Translations under genes and position numbers: made by a program
Assembly (NCBI RefSeq): GCF_031344075.1
Contig: NZ_JAVJAN010000025.1
Coordinates: 1-64,000, forward strand
Source: Clostridium aquiflavi
GTDB taxonomy: Bacteria; Bacillota; Clostridia; Clostridiales; Clostridiaceae
Direction of reading: 5' to 3'
Length of the DNA stretch: 64,000 nucleotides
In this document: positions 56,045-64,000 of the stretch, piece by piece
Numbering within the stretch: position 1 is the stretch's first letter
Layout: the number at the start of each line of letters is the position of its first letter
Notes under the pieces: generated by a model
The model's input: only the letters and a program-made list of their open reading frames with translations
Databases searched by the model: none
What the model was told of the DNA's origin: nothing

Positions 56045-58264
56045 ATGAGTAAGGAGAATGTAATTTTATATAAATTAAAACTTTTTTTATTTTTTACTTT
56101 TGTAATTATATTTTTAGGAAATATGTTGCCTATTAAAGCAAATGCAGAGCCAATTAAGAATTTTACAAATGTAGAAAATACAATTAATACAAAGACATAT
56201 AAAATGGGAAATGATTTAAGTTTTAAAGGTGTATTTTCAGGTCACAGTTGGTATTTTAACATTAATAAGTGGTGGAATGTTAACTTTGTTGAAGCACATA
56301 TACAATTTTCAATAAATCAATTAGTAGATAGTAAAAAAGATGCATATATAGTACTGTCTATTAATAATGTTAATTTTTATTCTAAAAAAATATATTATGA
56401 TGAAAAGACAGAAATTCAAGATATTAAATTAACCATCCCCAAGGATTTACTTTTAAATGGAAGTAATGAATTGAAAGTCGAAACATATTCAAGAATTTCT
56501 GATTTACCGTGTATAGATGATGTTAATATTGCAAATTGGATTACTTTAAAAGGTGATTCAAATGTAAAAGTTAATTTTAATAATGTTATAGCTGACAATA
56601 AAATATGTAATTTTCCATATCCTTATTTAAATGAAGATGATGAAGATAATGTATATACAAATATAGTAATTCCAAATGAATATAGTGATGGAGAATTAAG
56701 TGCTGCATTATTATTAAATTCTTACTTGGGAAAGATGTATGAAAATGGAGACTATCATGGAGAAATATTAAAATATGATGACTTTTCTAAGAAAAAATCT
56801 CAAAATGTAATTTATATTGGAAACTATGATATTCTTCCTAAAGAAATAAGTATATCAAATAATGTGGAAAATGAAGACTGTGTTATAAAAGTGTTGAATT
56901 CACCATATAGTACTGATGAAAATAGAAAGATGTTACTTCTTTTAAGCAACAATAATGAAAGTCTTTTAAAAGGTGTAAAAACACTTATGAATAACGATAT
57001 TGTTTTTCAATTAGACAAAGATACATTTATAGTAGATAAAAATTTAAAAGAAAATATGAAAAGCAAAGAGGAGAATGGACGAATAACTTTCAAGGATATA
57101 GGAAGTAATGAAATTAACTTAAAAGGTCAATTTAGAAGAAGTGCTACTTTAAATTATAGTTTACCTAAAAATAGGGTATTAAGTTCTGGTGATAAAATAA
57201 AATTATTTATGAGGTATTCTGAAAACTTAGATTTTAATAAAAGTTTAGTAACTATATATATGAATAATACTCCTATTGGAAGCAAAAAATTAGAAAAAGA
57301 TAAAGCAAATGGTGATGAATTGGAATTAGCAATACCTAATGATGTCAAATTAAGCAGTTATATGGAACTTACTATAGCTTTTGATTTAGAAATGGAAAAT
57401 TCATATTGTGAAAAAAGGCAAGAAGAAATGCCCTGGGCTTTAGTGAGTGGAGACTCGTATATATATACTGGATTAACTGATATAGATAATTACTACTTTT
57501 CCACATATGGAGCACCTTTTATTAAAGATAGATCTTATAATGATACATTAGTAGTTTTGCCTGATAATTTGACATCACAAGATTTAACTTATATAGGAAG
57601 AGTTTTTGCTTATTTAGGTAAAGATTTATATTATAATACTGGAAGTTTAAAAGCAATTAGAAGTTCAAAAATAAATGGAGAGGAAAAAGATAGTAATATA
57701 GTTGTATATGGAACTCCTGAAAATAATAAGCTTATTAAAAAATTAAATGATAATCTTTGGTTTAAATATGATGAAGAATATTCAAAATTTTTATCAAATG
57801 AAAAGTTATTTTTAACAGAACCATTTTCAAGTGAAATTTCTACTTTTCAACTTGATATATCTCCATATAACCTTCAAAAAGCAATGCTTGTAATCACATC
57901 ACCAAATGAGGAGATATTAAGAAATTCATTAGAGTATTTAAGTTCATCAAAAAAAATATATGAACTTAGTGGTGATTGTGCTGTAATAGATCAATATGGC
58001 AATATAAAAACATATAAAATGAAAAAAGAGGTGTCTAAGCCGATTTATCAAAAAATAAATTCATTAGATTCTAGGGTAAAAGGTTTATTAGGAATTGCAA
58101 CATTATTTTTGATATTTATTATCATATCTATAATAATGTATTTCTTAAAAAATAACTCAATGGAAAGAGGGAATTCAATTTTAACCTCAAAATTAAAAAA
58201 AATTGGTAGAAAATATTCTAAAGGCATAAGAGAAAAAGAAAATGATAAATCTAAAGATAAATAA
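56045..58264 (+). CDS. BcsB-like polysaccharide synthase partner, operon gene 5
   Basis: A 739-residue secreted, membrane-tethered protein: signal peptide to about residue 35 (IKANA), then two repeats of a carbohydrate-binding/flavodoxin-like pair as in BcsB (GVFSGHSWYFNINKWWNVNFVEAHIQFSIN; and FRRSATLNYSLPKNRVLSSGDKIKLFMRYS). A single C-terminal helix (about 678-700) and a very basic tail complete it. BcsB-type proteins pair with the synthase and guide the polymer out. The ATG follows GGAGGAGG. It ends the operon, with no clear terminator in the 150 bases that follow. Confidence 0.9.
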   Translation: MSKENVILYKLKLFLFFTFVIIFLGNMLPIKANAEPIKNFTNVENTINTKTYKMGNDLSFKGVFSGHSWYFNINKWWNVNFVEAHIQFSINQLVDSKKDAYIVLSINNVNFYSKKIYYDEKTEIQDIKLTIPKDLLLNGSNELKVETYSRISDLPCIDDVNIANWITLKGDSNVKVNFNNVIADNKICNFPYPYLNEDDEDNVYTNIVIPNEYSDGELSAALLLNSYLGKMYENGDYHGEILKYDDFSKKKSQNVIYIGNYDILPKEISISNNVENEDCVIKVLNSPYSTDENRKMLLLLSNNNESLLKGVKTLMNNDIVFQLDKDTFIVDKNLKENMKSKEENGRITFKDIGSNEINLKGQFRRSATLNYSLPKNRVLSSGDKIKLFMRYSENLDFNKSLVTIYMNNTPIGSKKLEKDKANGDELELAIPNDVKLSSYMELTIAFDLEMENSYCEKRQEEMPWALVSGDSYIYTGLTDIDNYYFSTYGAPFIKDRSYNDTLVVLPDNLTSQDLTYIGRVFAYLGKDLYYNTGSLKAIRSSKINGEEKDSNIVVYGTPENNKLIKKLNDNLWFKYDEEYSKFLSNEKLFLTEPFSSEISTFQLDISPYNLQKAMLVITSPNEEILRNSLEYLSSSKKIYELSGDCAVIDQYGNIKTYKMKKEVSKPIYQKINSLDSRVKGLLGIATLFLIFIIISIIMYFLKNNSMERGNSILTSKLKKIGRKYSKGIREKENDKSKDK

Positions 58265-58417
58265 TTTTCAAGTATTGCATTCAAATAGGTAAAATATGAA
58301 ATAAATTAACAAATATATTAAAATTGACAAATTATAATAGAAAATATAGAATTAAAGTATTATTTGAAAATATTTGTACTCAATAAAAAATTAATTTATG
58401 AAATGGGGAAGATAAGC

Positions 58418-58687
58418 ATGAAAGCAATATTAACAGTAATTGGGGAAGATAAAGTTGGTATTATTGCAGGGGTTAGCAATAAATTACAAGAATTTAATAT
58501 TAACATATTAGATGTTAACCAAACAATAATGCAAGGATTTTTTACGATGATGATGGTATTAGATTGTAAAAATATGAATACACAATTTGAAGACGTACAC
58601 AAAGCATTAAATGCTAAAGGTATAGAACTTGGTGTTGAAGTAAAGATTCAAAGAGAAGAAATTTTTAAGTCTATGCATTCACTATAA
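58418..58687 (+). CDS. UPF0237 ACT-domain protein
   Basis: An 89-residue single ACT domain: MKAILTVIGEDKVGIIAGVSNKLQEFNINILDVNQTIMQGFFTMMM. ACT domains bind amino acids and regulate partner enzymes. The ATG at 58418 follows GGGGAAG; the longer in-frame ATG at 58364 adds residues not seen in the family and lacks a ribosome site. It lies 14 bases before the UPF0210 gene, a pairing that is widely conserved. Confidence 0.93.
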   Translation: MKAILTVIGEDKVGIIAGVSNKLQEFNINILDVNQTIMQGFFTMMMVLDCKNMNTQFEDVHKALNAKGIELGVEVKIQREEIFKSMHSL

Positions 58688-58701
58688 TTGGGGGGAAACT
58701 T

Positions 58702-60057
58702 ATGAATACAAATAAAATACTTGAGACAATAAAGATGATTGAAGAGGAAAAACTAGATATAAGAACGATAACAATGGGGATTTCATTATTAGATTGTATA
58801 GATCCAGATGGAGAAAAAGCCAGAATAAAGATATATGATAAGATTACAAAATCAGCAGAACATTTAGTAGAAGTTGGAAGACAAATAGAATCTGAATTTG
58901 GAATTCCAATAGTAAATAAAAGAGTTTCAGTAACACCTATATCTATAATTGCAGGGGCCACCAATGAAGAAAGTTATGTAAAATTTGCTCAAACTCTAGA
59001 TAAAGCAGCAGATACGTTAGGAATAGATTTCTTAGGAGGATTTTCAGCTTTAGTACAAAAAGGATGTACTAAGGGAGATAAAATTTTAATAAATTCTATT
59101 CCAGAAGCACTAGCAATTACACAAAAAGTTTGTGCTTCTGTAAATGTTGGATGTACAAAATCAGGAATAAATATGAATGCTGTTAGAGATATGGGAGAAA
59201 TTATAAAGAAAACAGCAGAACTTACAAAAGATAAAAAAGGATTTGGATGTGCAAAGTTAGTTGTATTTGCTAATGCAGTAGAAGACAATCCGTTTATGGC
59301 TGGAGCATTTCATGGAGTGGGAGAAGCAGAAAAAATAATAAATGTTGGAGTAAGTGGACCAGGAGTTGTTAAAAGAGCTTTAGAAAAAGTCAGAGGACAA
59401 TCTTTTGATGTTGTTGCAGAAACAATAAAGAAAACTGCTTTTAAGGTTACAAGAATGGGTGAATTAGTTGCCAATGAAGCTTCAAGAAGATTAGGAGTTC
59501 CTTTTGGAATAGTTGATTTATCTTTAGCACCAACTCCAGCAGTAGGTGATTCAGTAGCAGAAATATTGGAAGAAATAGGACTTGAAACAGTAGGAACACA
59601 TGGAACGATAGCTGCTCTTGCAATGCTTAATGATGCCGTTAAAAAAGGTGGAGTTATGGCATGCAGCCATGTAGGCGGATTAAGTGGTGCATTTATCCCT
59701 GTATCTGAAGATGCAGGAATGATTGAAGCTGTAATTAAGGGATCATTAAACTTGGAAAAATTAGAAGGAATGACTTGTGTATGTTCAGTAGGACTTGATA
59801 TGATTGCAATTCCAGGTAATACACCAGCATCTACAATATCTGCAATGATTGCTGATGAGGCTGCAATTGGTGTTATAAATAATAAAACAACAGCAGTTAG
59901 AATAATACCAGCACCAGGATGTAGTGTTGGAGATATGGTTGAATTTGGTGGTCTTTTAGGTAGAGCACCTGTAATGAAAGTGAATGAAAATTCATCAGAA
60001 TTATTTGCCCAAAGAGGTGGAAGAATTCCAGCTCCGATACATTCATTTAAGAATTAA
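58702..60057 (+). CDS. UPF0210 (PFL/DUF711) family protein
   Basis: A 451-residue cytosolic protein of the UPF0210 family, related in fold to the pyruvate formate-lyase/glycyl-radical superfamily but without an obvious glycyl-radical site. The N-terminal ETIKMIEEEKLDIRTITMGISLLDCIDPDGE, the central GFGCAKLVVFANAVEDNPFMAGAFHG, and the C-terminal GGRIPAPIHSFKN are characteristic. The biochemical function is unknown. It is cotranscribed with the ACT-domain gene, so amino-acid-responsive regulation is likely. The ATG follows GGGGGG. Confidence 0.93.
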   Translation: MNTNKILETIKMIEEEKLDIRTITMGISLLDCIDPDGEKARIKIYDKITKSAEHLVEVGRQIESEFGIPIVNKRVSVTPISIIAGATNEESYVKFAQTLDKAADTLGIDFLGGFSALVQKGCTKGDKILINSIPEALAITQKVCASVNVGCTKSGINMNAVRDMGEIIKKTAELTKDKKGFGCAKLVVFANAVEDNPFMAGAFHGVGEAEKIINVGVSGPGVVKRALEKVRGQSFDVVAETIKKTAFKVTRMGELVANEASRRLGVPFGIVDLSLAPTPAVGDSVAEILEEIGLETVGTHGTIAALAMLNDAVKKGGVMACSHVGGLSGAFIPVSEDAGMIEAVIKGSLNLEKLEGMTCVCSVGLDMIAIPGNTPASTISAMIADEAAIGVINNKTTAVRIIPAPGCSVGDMVEFGGLLGRAPVMKVNENSSELFAQRGGRIPAPIHSFKN

Positions 60058-60092
60058 AATAAAAAGCAATTATTTTTTATTAAATATTTAAA

Positions 60093-60128
60093 CTACTCAA
60101 CAATTATTGTTGAGTAGCTTTTTATTTT
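60093..60128 (+). terminator. Rho-independent terminator of the UPF0237-UPF0210 operon
   Basis: CTACTCAACAA pairs with TTGTTGAGTAG, followed by CTTTTTATTTT. Confidence 0.9.
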
Positions 60129-60297
60129 GCTCATTTTTTAATGAATTTAACAGTAAGTTTAAGAATTTTATTCTTAAATTAATAATAAAATCGTTTAATA
60201 GATGTAATTTTATTATTTTAAAATATTTGACGAGATATTTTAAAAGTGTTAAATTTGTAAGGTTGCATTGGAATAAATAACATTTGGAGGAATAAAT

Positions 60298-62270
60298 ATG
60301 AAGAGTAATAAAAGTATAAAAAATGATTTACTAAAAAAATTAGTGTTAGGTTTTATAGTTGTATTTGGATTAGCATTTTTTTCTACATTTATTATAGTAA
60401 AAGAAAACTTGGTAAATATTAAACAAAATAGTATAGAAAAAATGATAAGTGATGCTGCAAAAATAGAAGAACAAAAACTAAATACCAAAATTAATGTGGC
60501 AAAATCAATAGCAGCTGATTATGAAATTTCTGATATGAATATGTCACAAGAAGAAAAAAATAAAATATTGATTAAATATGCTAATGATTTAGAGTTAAGA
60601 TCTATAGGCATTATTGATCTTAATGGAAATTTAACTTCAACAGATGGTTACTCAAATAATGTAGCTGATAGAGAATACTTTAAATCAATAGTAAGCAATA
60701 AAGAAATTTATATAAGTTCGCCATCATTTGTAAAAGGAACTGATGAACAAATAATATTTTTAGCAGTACCTATAACTAATGGTTGTGATGTTGTTGGAGG
60801 ATTAACGTGTACTTTTGATAGTAGCTTTTTATCTAAAGACATAGAAAGTTTAAGATATTTTAACATGGGAACTTCATACATATTAGATAAAACAGGAACG
60901 GTAATTGCATCTGAGTTTATAGAAGATGTTAAAAATAAGAAAAATCTTTTAAAATCTGATGATATTTCAGATGAAGCACATAATGTTTATAAAAAGGTTA
61001 TAGAGGGAAATTCAAATATTTTAAAAGAAAATGACAAATATATTGCATATGCTCCTGTTAATTTAACAGAAGGATGGACAATGCAAAGTATGTAGATAAA
61101 GAATTAAATTCAATAATAAAACTATTTATTACTATTGCAACTATTGGAACAATAATACTAATAATAATCATTATAATTATTGGAGAAATATTAGGTAAAA
61201 GGTTAAAGATATTAAAAAATAGTATAGAAGTATTATCAAAGGGGATATTTAATGAAGAATTAAATACAAAAGAAATGCAAAAAGAAGATGAAATTGGAGA
61301 CATAAATAGGGCTTTAAAAATCACTAAAAAGTCTATTATAAATATAGTGCACGCAGTAAAACATAGTGTTGATGTATTAAAATATCAATCTGATATGCTT
61401 GAAGGTACTTCAAATCAGATAACAGCTGGATCTAAAAATATTTCTATTGCAATGCATGAATCAGCAGAAGCTAATACAAATCAATCAACAGAAATTTTAA
61501 AGGTTCATACACAAATGAAAGAATTTGGTGATAATGTTGAGTTTATGAATGAAAACATAAATGATCTTGCAAAAATTTCTTTGAGTGTTGAAGTTAAAGT
61601 TGATGATGGGAACAATAGTATTTCAGAATTAGACATTTCATTAAATAGTTTTGATGAAACATTAAAGTCATTTAATGAGGTAATAAGTGGTATGAATAAT
61701 AAGATTGCATCTATAAAGAATATTACAAGCACTATCAATGGATTGTCTGAACAAACAAATCTTCTTGCTTTAAATGCAGCTATTGAAGCTGCTAGAGCAG
61801 GAGATGCAGGTAGAGGGTTCAGTGTGGTAGCTGATGAGATAAGGAAACTTGCTGAACAAAGTCAAACATCAGTTGGGGAAATAGGAACAATAATTAATAA
61901 TGTACTTGTAGAAAGTAAGAATATCATTGATTCTACAGAAAGTATAAATTTAGAAGTTTCATCTCAAAAGCAAAAGATAAACTTAACGGTAGATACATTT
62001 AGTAATATTGCAGAACTTTTAAAAGAAGTTAGTCCTAAGATACAACAAATATTAAATATATCTAATAGTAATGATGAAAGAAAAAATGATGTATTACATG
62101 CACTTGAAAATCTTACAGCTATTTCAGAAGAGTTGGCTGCAACAACAGAAGAAGTTGATGCAACTGCTGAAGAGTTTAATGAATCAAGTGGAGATATAAG
62201 AATAGTTTCTGATAAGTTAGTAGATTCAATCAGGGAATTAAATGAAGAAATTAATAAATTTATAATATAA
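60298..62270 (+). pseudogene. Methyl-accepting chemotaxis protein interrupted by a frameshift
   Basis: Two frames together make one chemoreceptor. Frame 1 (60298-61095) has TM1 (16-35) and an extracellular Cache-like sensor (NVADREYFKSIVSNKEIYISSP, ending EGWTMQSM). It stops at TAG 61093. The other frame (from 61074) continues VDKELNSIIKL, TM2, HAMP and the signalling hairpin QTNLLALNAAIEAARAGDAG. Inserting one G before the TAG would restore the frame. It is either a real null allele, a sequencing error, or frameshifting. The ATG follows TTTGGAGG. Downstream domains are otherwise intact. Confidence 0.88.
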
Positions 62271-62282
62271 GGGTTTAAGTTA

Positions 62283-62475
62283 AAACTCTTTTTGTGTGCT
62301 CAGCATGGGCACGTATTAATTGGTATAAACTTGTAGCCGGTGCTGATAATGCTAATGGTAAGAGGGTTCATTGTAAGATAGAATTTTAAGGAAGACTAAG
62401 GCAAAACCTTGGCTTGAAGTACCACGAACCACATTTAAGTCATAAATACAAATTAGTTCAATTTGTCAAAATAAA
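62283..62475 (+). other. GC-richer structured stretch, possible insertion-sequence end
   Basis: It contains a GTGCTC-AGCAT-GGGCAC hairpin, an AAGG-CAAAA-CCTT hairpin, and a tail of GAAGTACCACGAACCAC ... TTAGTTCAA. Its composition differs from the flanks. The GAAG...AGTTCAA tail resembles the right ends of IS200/IS605-type elements where guide RNAs arise, but no tnpA or tnpB is present and the identity is a guess. It lies in the 454-base gap 62271-62724. Confidence 0.35.
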
Positions 62476-62492
62476 ACTATATAGAATTTTAC

Positions 62493-62532
62493 AAGGTAAA
62501 AAGAAGAACTTAGTAATTTTTCTTTTTACCTT
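62493..62532. terminator. Possible bidirectional terminator
   Basis: AAGGTAAAAAGAA pairs with TTCTTTTTACCTT; the flanking T run is weak. Confidence 0.5.
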
Positions 62533-62635
62533 AAATTTTATATATAGATAATAATTATATTTATATTGTTATGTTATCATTGTCTTAAATTATAGGATTT
62601 ATTTGTAAATTGTTTATAATATGAAATTATAATTT

Positions 62636-62686
62636 TTGATAGAGATTACAAAATATGGTATTATTAAAATAAGTAACCTACTTATT
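62636..62686 (+). promoter_or_regulatory. Promoter and palindrome upstream of the PocR-LuxR gene
   Basis: TTGATA (62636-62641), 17 bases, TATTAT (62659-62664), and directly downstream the palindrome AATAAGTA-ACC-TACTTATT (62668-62686). It is likely an operator at the transcription start, possibly autoregulatory. Confidence 0.7.
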
Positions 62687-62724
62687 GATTTTAGAGTATA
62701 TTAATACATTTGAGGTGAATATAA

Positions 62725-63456
62725 ATGGATACATGCGACAATTCAAAAGGTGAAAAGTGGATTAAGATAAAAGGTAAAAGGAAAATTCAATCCTTTCAGG
62801 ATTTATATGCAGATTTATTTAATATAAGTTTAGGAATAATATCATTAGAAGGGAAAGCTTTAACTGTATGGTCTAATTCTTCTCTGTTTTGTAATTATAT
62901 TATAAAAAATAATTCTGAAAGGTGTAAGCAAGAAAAACAAAAGATAATAGATTATGTTATGAAGAACGGTCAGGTCATAAAATATACTTGTTATATGAAA
63001 ATAACATATTTTGCATGCCCTATCTTTTATGGTGATGATTTAGTAGCCATATGTTTAGGGGGAGGAGTTTACTTAGAAGAAGATAAAGAAAGTTTAAATG
63101 AAAATATGGTTAAAGGCATACAAATATTAGAGCGAAGCAAGTTAAACGATATCATAACGCTGCTAGAGAATGTATTTAATTTAATAGATAATGAGAAAGA
63201 AATAAATCAATTAAAAAAAGATAAAAAGGAAAATTTTGATGAAGATCTATTTTTTTTAGAAAATAAATTGACACTTAGAGAAATGGAAGTTGTTAAATTA
63301 ATAAATTTAGGAATGACTAATAAAGAAATTTGTATGAAATTAAATATAAGTGAAAAGACAGTTAAAACACATGTTACTAATATATTAAGAAAATTAAAAA
63401 TGAAAGATAGATTAGAGGTGGTTATATTTTGCAAAAGTAATAGTATTAAATACTAG
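62725..63456 (+). CDS. PocR-domain / LuxR-type transcriptional regulator
   Basis: A 243-residue regulator. The N-terminal PocR-like sensory domain (about 20-150; SFQDLYADLFNISLGIISLEG, with Cys at NYIIKNNSERCKQEK, KYTCYMKITYFACPIF) resembles PAS-related domains that bind small hydrocarbon ligands or an iron-sulfur cofactor. The C-terminal LuxR helix-turn-helix (185-243; LTLREMEVVKLINLGMTNKEICMKLNISEKTVKTHVTNILRKL) is canonical. The ATG follows GAGGTG. It ends 10 bases before the truncated sensor gene, so the two are an operon and probably one signalling unit. Confidence 0.92.
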   Translation: MDTCDNSKGEKWIKIKGKRKIQSFQDLYADLFNISLGIISLEGKALTVWSNSSLFCNYIIKNNSERCKQEKQKIIDYVMKNGQVIKYTCYMKITYFACPIFYGDDLVAICLGGGVYLEEDKESLNENMVKGIQILERSKLNDIITLLENVFNLIDNEKEINQLKKDKKENFDEDLFFLENKLTLREMEVVKLINLGMTNKEICMKLNISEKTVKTHVTNILRKLKMKDRLEVVIFCKSNSIKY

Positions 63457-63466
63457 GGGGATTTAA

Positions 63467-64000
63467 ATGTCTATTAGAAAAAAATGCATTATCTTTGTAT
63501 CTATAGTTGTAATTGTACCAATGATATTAATATTAATGCTATCAAATGTTATTTTAAATAATCAAATAGATAAATCAGCACAAGGATATTTAGAAAATGC
63601 TTTTATAATTGCAAAAAATCAAATGTTAAATCAATTAGATGAAATGGAAAAAATCTCAATAAAGACTACTAACTCATCTGATTTTAAAAGAGAACTTAAA
63701 GAAAAAAATATAAGTATGATAGATGAAAATATTGATGAGCTAAAAGAGGTTTATGATTATATAGATTTATATTTTGTATTTAGTGATGATAAGAGATTAA
63801 TATTAAATCATCCATCAATAAAAGGAACTAATTTAGATAGGTTAAATGAATTATTGGACAAAGCTAAAGAAGCTCATAAAACTATTATTTCAGAAGAAAT
63901 ATTTAATTTAGATGATTTATTTTACTATGATTCTAAAGAATATAATAAATTAAAAGTAAAAATAGATAATGCAGATGAAAATGAATATTTAAATAAAAGT
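63467..64000 (+). CDS. Membrane sensor protein, cut by the window end
   Basis: 178 codons are visible and open to the last base. A basic start and first helix (residues 8-28) precede an extracytoplasmic, mostly helical region with YIDLYFVFSDDKRLILNHPSIKGTNLDR, a Cache-like ligand pocket pattern. The missing part probably holds a second helix with HAMP and a methyl-accepting or kinase domain. The ATG at 63467 follows AGGGGG, 10 bases after the LuxR-type gene. Confidence 0.8.
   Translation, partial: MSIRKKCIIFVSIVVIVPMILILMLSNVILNNQIDKSAQGYLENAFIIAKNQMLNQLDEMEKISIKTTNSSDFKRELKEKNISMIDENIDELKEVYDYIDLYFVFSDDKRLILNHPSIKGTNLDRLNELLDKAKEAHKTIISEEIFNLDDLFYYDSKEYNKLKVKIDNADENEYLNKS

Noticed and set aside
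54773..58264. Annotation as cellulose synthase BcsA/BcsB
   Set aside because: The transferase lacks PilZ, and the neighbours (DUF2334, dead GGDEF, WsfD-like) fit Pss-type systems; the motifs do not identify the sugar.
61074..62270. Independent soluble methyl-accepting protein
   Set aside because: The two frames join into one normal chemoreceptor with a one-base correction, so a split gene is the simpler reading.
1..64000. tRNA or rRNA genes
   Set aside because: No clover-leaf with the GGTTCAA-type T arm and no rRNA segments were found on reading either strand; a tRNA-finding program would be more reliable.

Overview
The window reads as chromosomal DNA of a low-GC, spore-forming-type Firmicute, most likely Clostridium sensu stricto. 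The basis is the extreme A+T content, AGGAGG-like ribosome sites, frequent TTG/GTG starts, T-box and purine/preQ1 riboswitch control, a putative [Fe-Fe] hydrogenase-like protein and a mixture of Clostridium-type families. I do not name a species. No rRNA, tRNA, phage or intact transposase gene was seen; the mobile DNA is limited to short intergenic repeats and relics.

Layout. 0-6 kb: a MATE pump behind its own attenuator, an unknown protein, a YtrA-regulated ABC operon with a textbook YtrA operator, and a Cys/Gly-repeat small protein. 6-14 kb: pseudouridine synthase, RpiR regulator, CCA-adding enzyme, ComFB-like protein, a VanRS-like two-component system and an alpha/beta hydrolase. 14-26 kb: a chemoreceptor, radical SAM protein, YdjM-like protein, YwbE, topoisomerase III, three small proteins of unknown role and a DnaQ-DinG helicase. 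26-34 kb: two more MATE pumps, an MFS transporter and pbuX-xpt under a guanine-type riboswitch. 34-43 kb: pyruvate carboxylase, an MtaD-type deaminase, an apparently gene-less adenine-type riboswitch, tyrS under a T-box, purine nucleoside phosphorylase and Ogt. 43-51 kb: a secreted YcdB/SLH protein, a [Fe-Fe] hydrogenase-like protein, a small alarmone synthetase, GalE, and a preQ1-controlled QueT transporter. 51-58.3 kb: a five-gene synthase-dependent exopolysaccharide operon. 58.3-64 kb: the UPF0237/UPF0210 pair, a frameshifted chemoreceptor, a PocR-LuxR regulator and a truncated membrane sensor.

How the genes work together. Purine salvage is represented by pbuX-xpt, punA and mtaD, with two purine aptamers of opposite predicted specificity. 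The most interesting functional unit is the exopolysaccharide operon at 51-58 kb. It encodes a BcsA-like glycosyltransferase without a PilZ domain, a BcsB-like partner, a DUF2334 protein, a polytopic WsfD-like protein, and a membrane protein whose GGDEF domain has lost GGDEF (DESTL instead) but keeps the RxxD inhibitory-site motif. This parallels the Listeria Pss and Pseudomonas PelD logic, in which a dead cyclase serves as the c-di-GMP receptor.

A dispersed, hairpin-forming intergenic repeat occurs in five places in two related subfamilies. Other unexplained signals are a perfect 30-bp palindrome between the hydrogenase-like gene and the alarmone synthetase gene, and a structured GC-richer stretch after the broken chemoreceptor gene.
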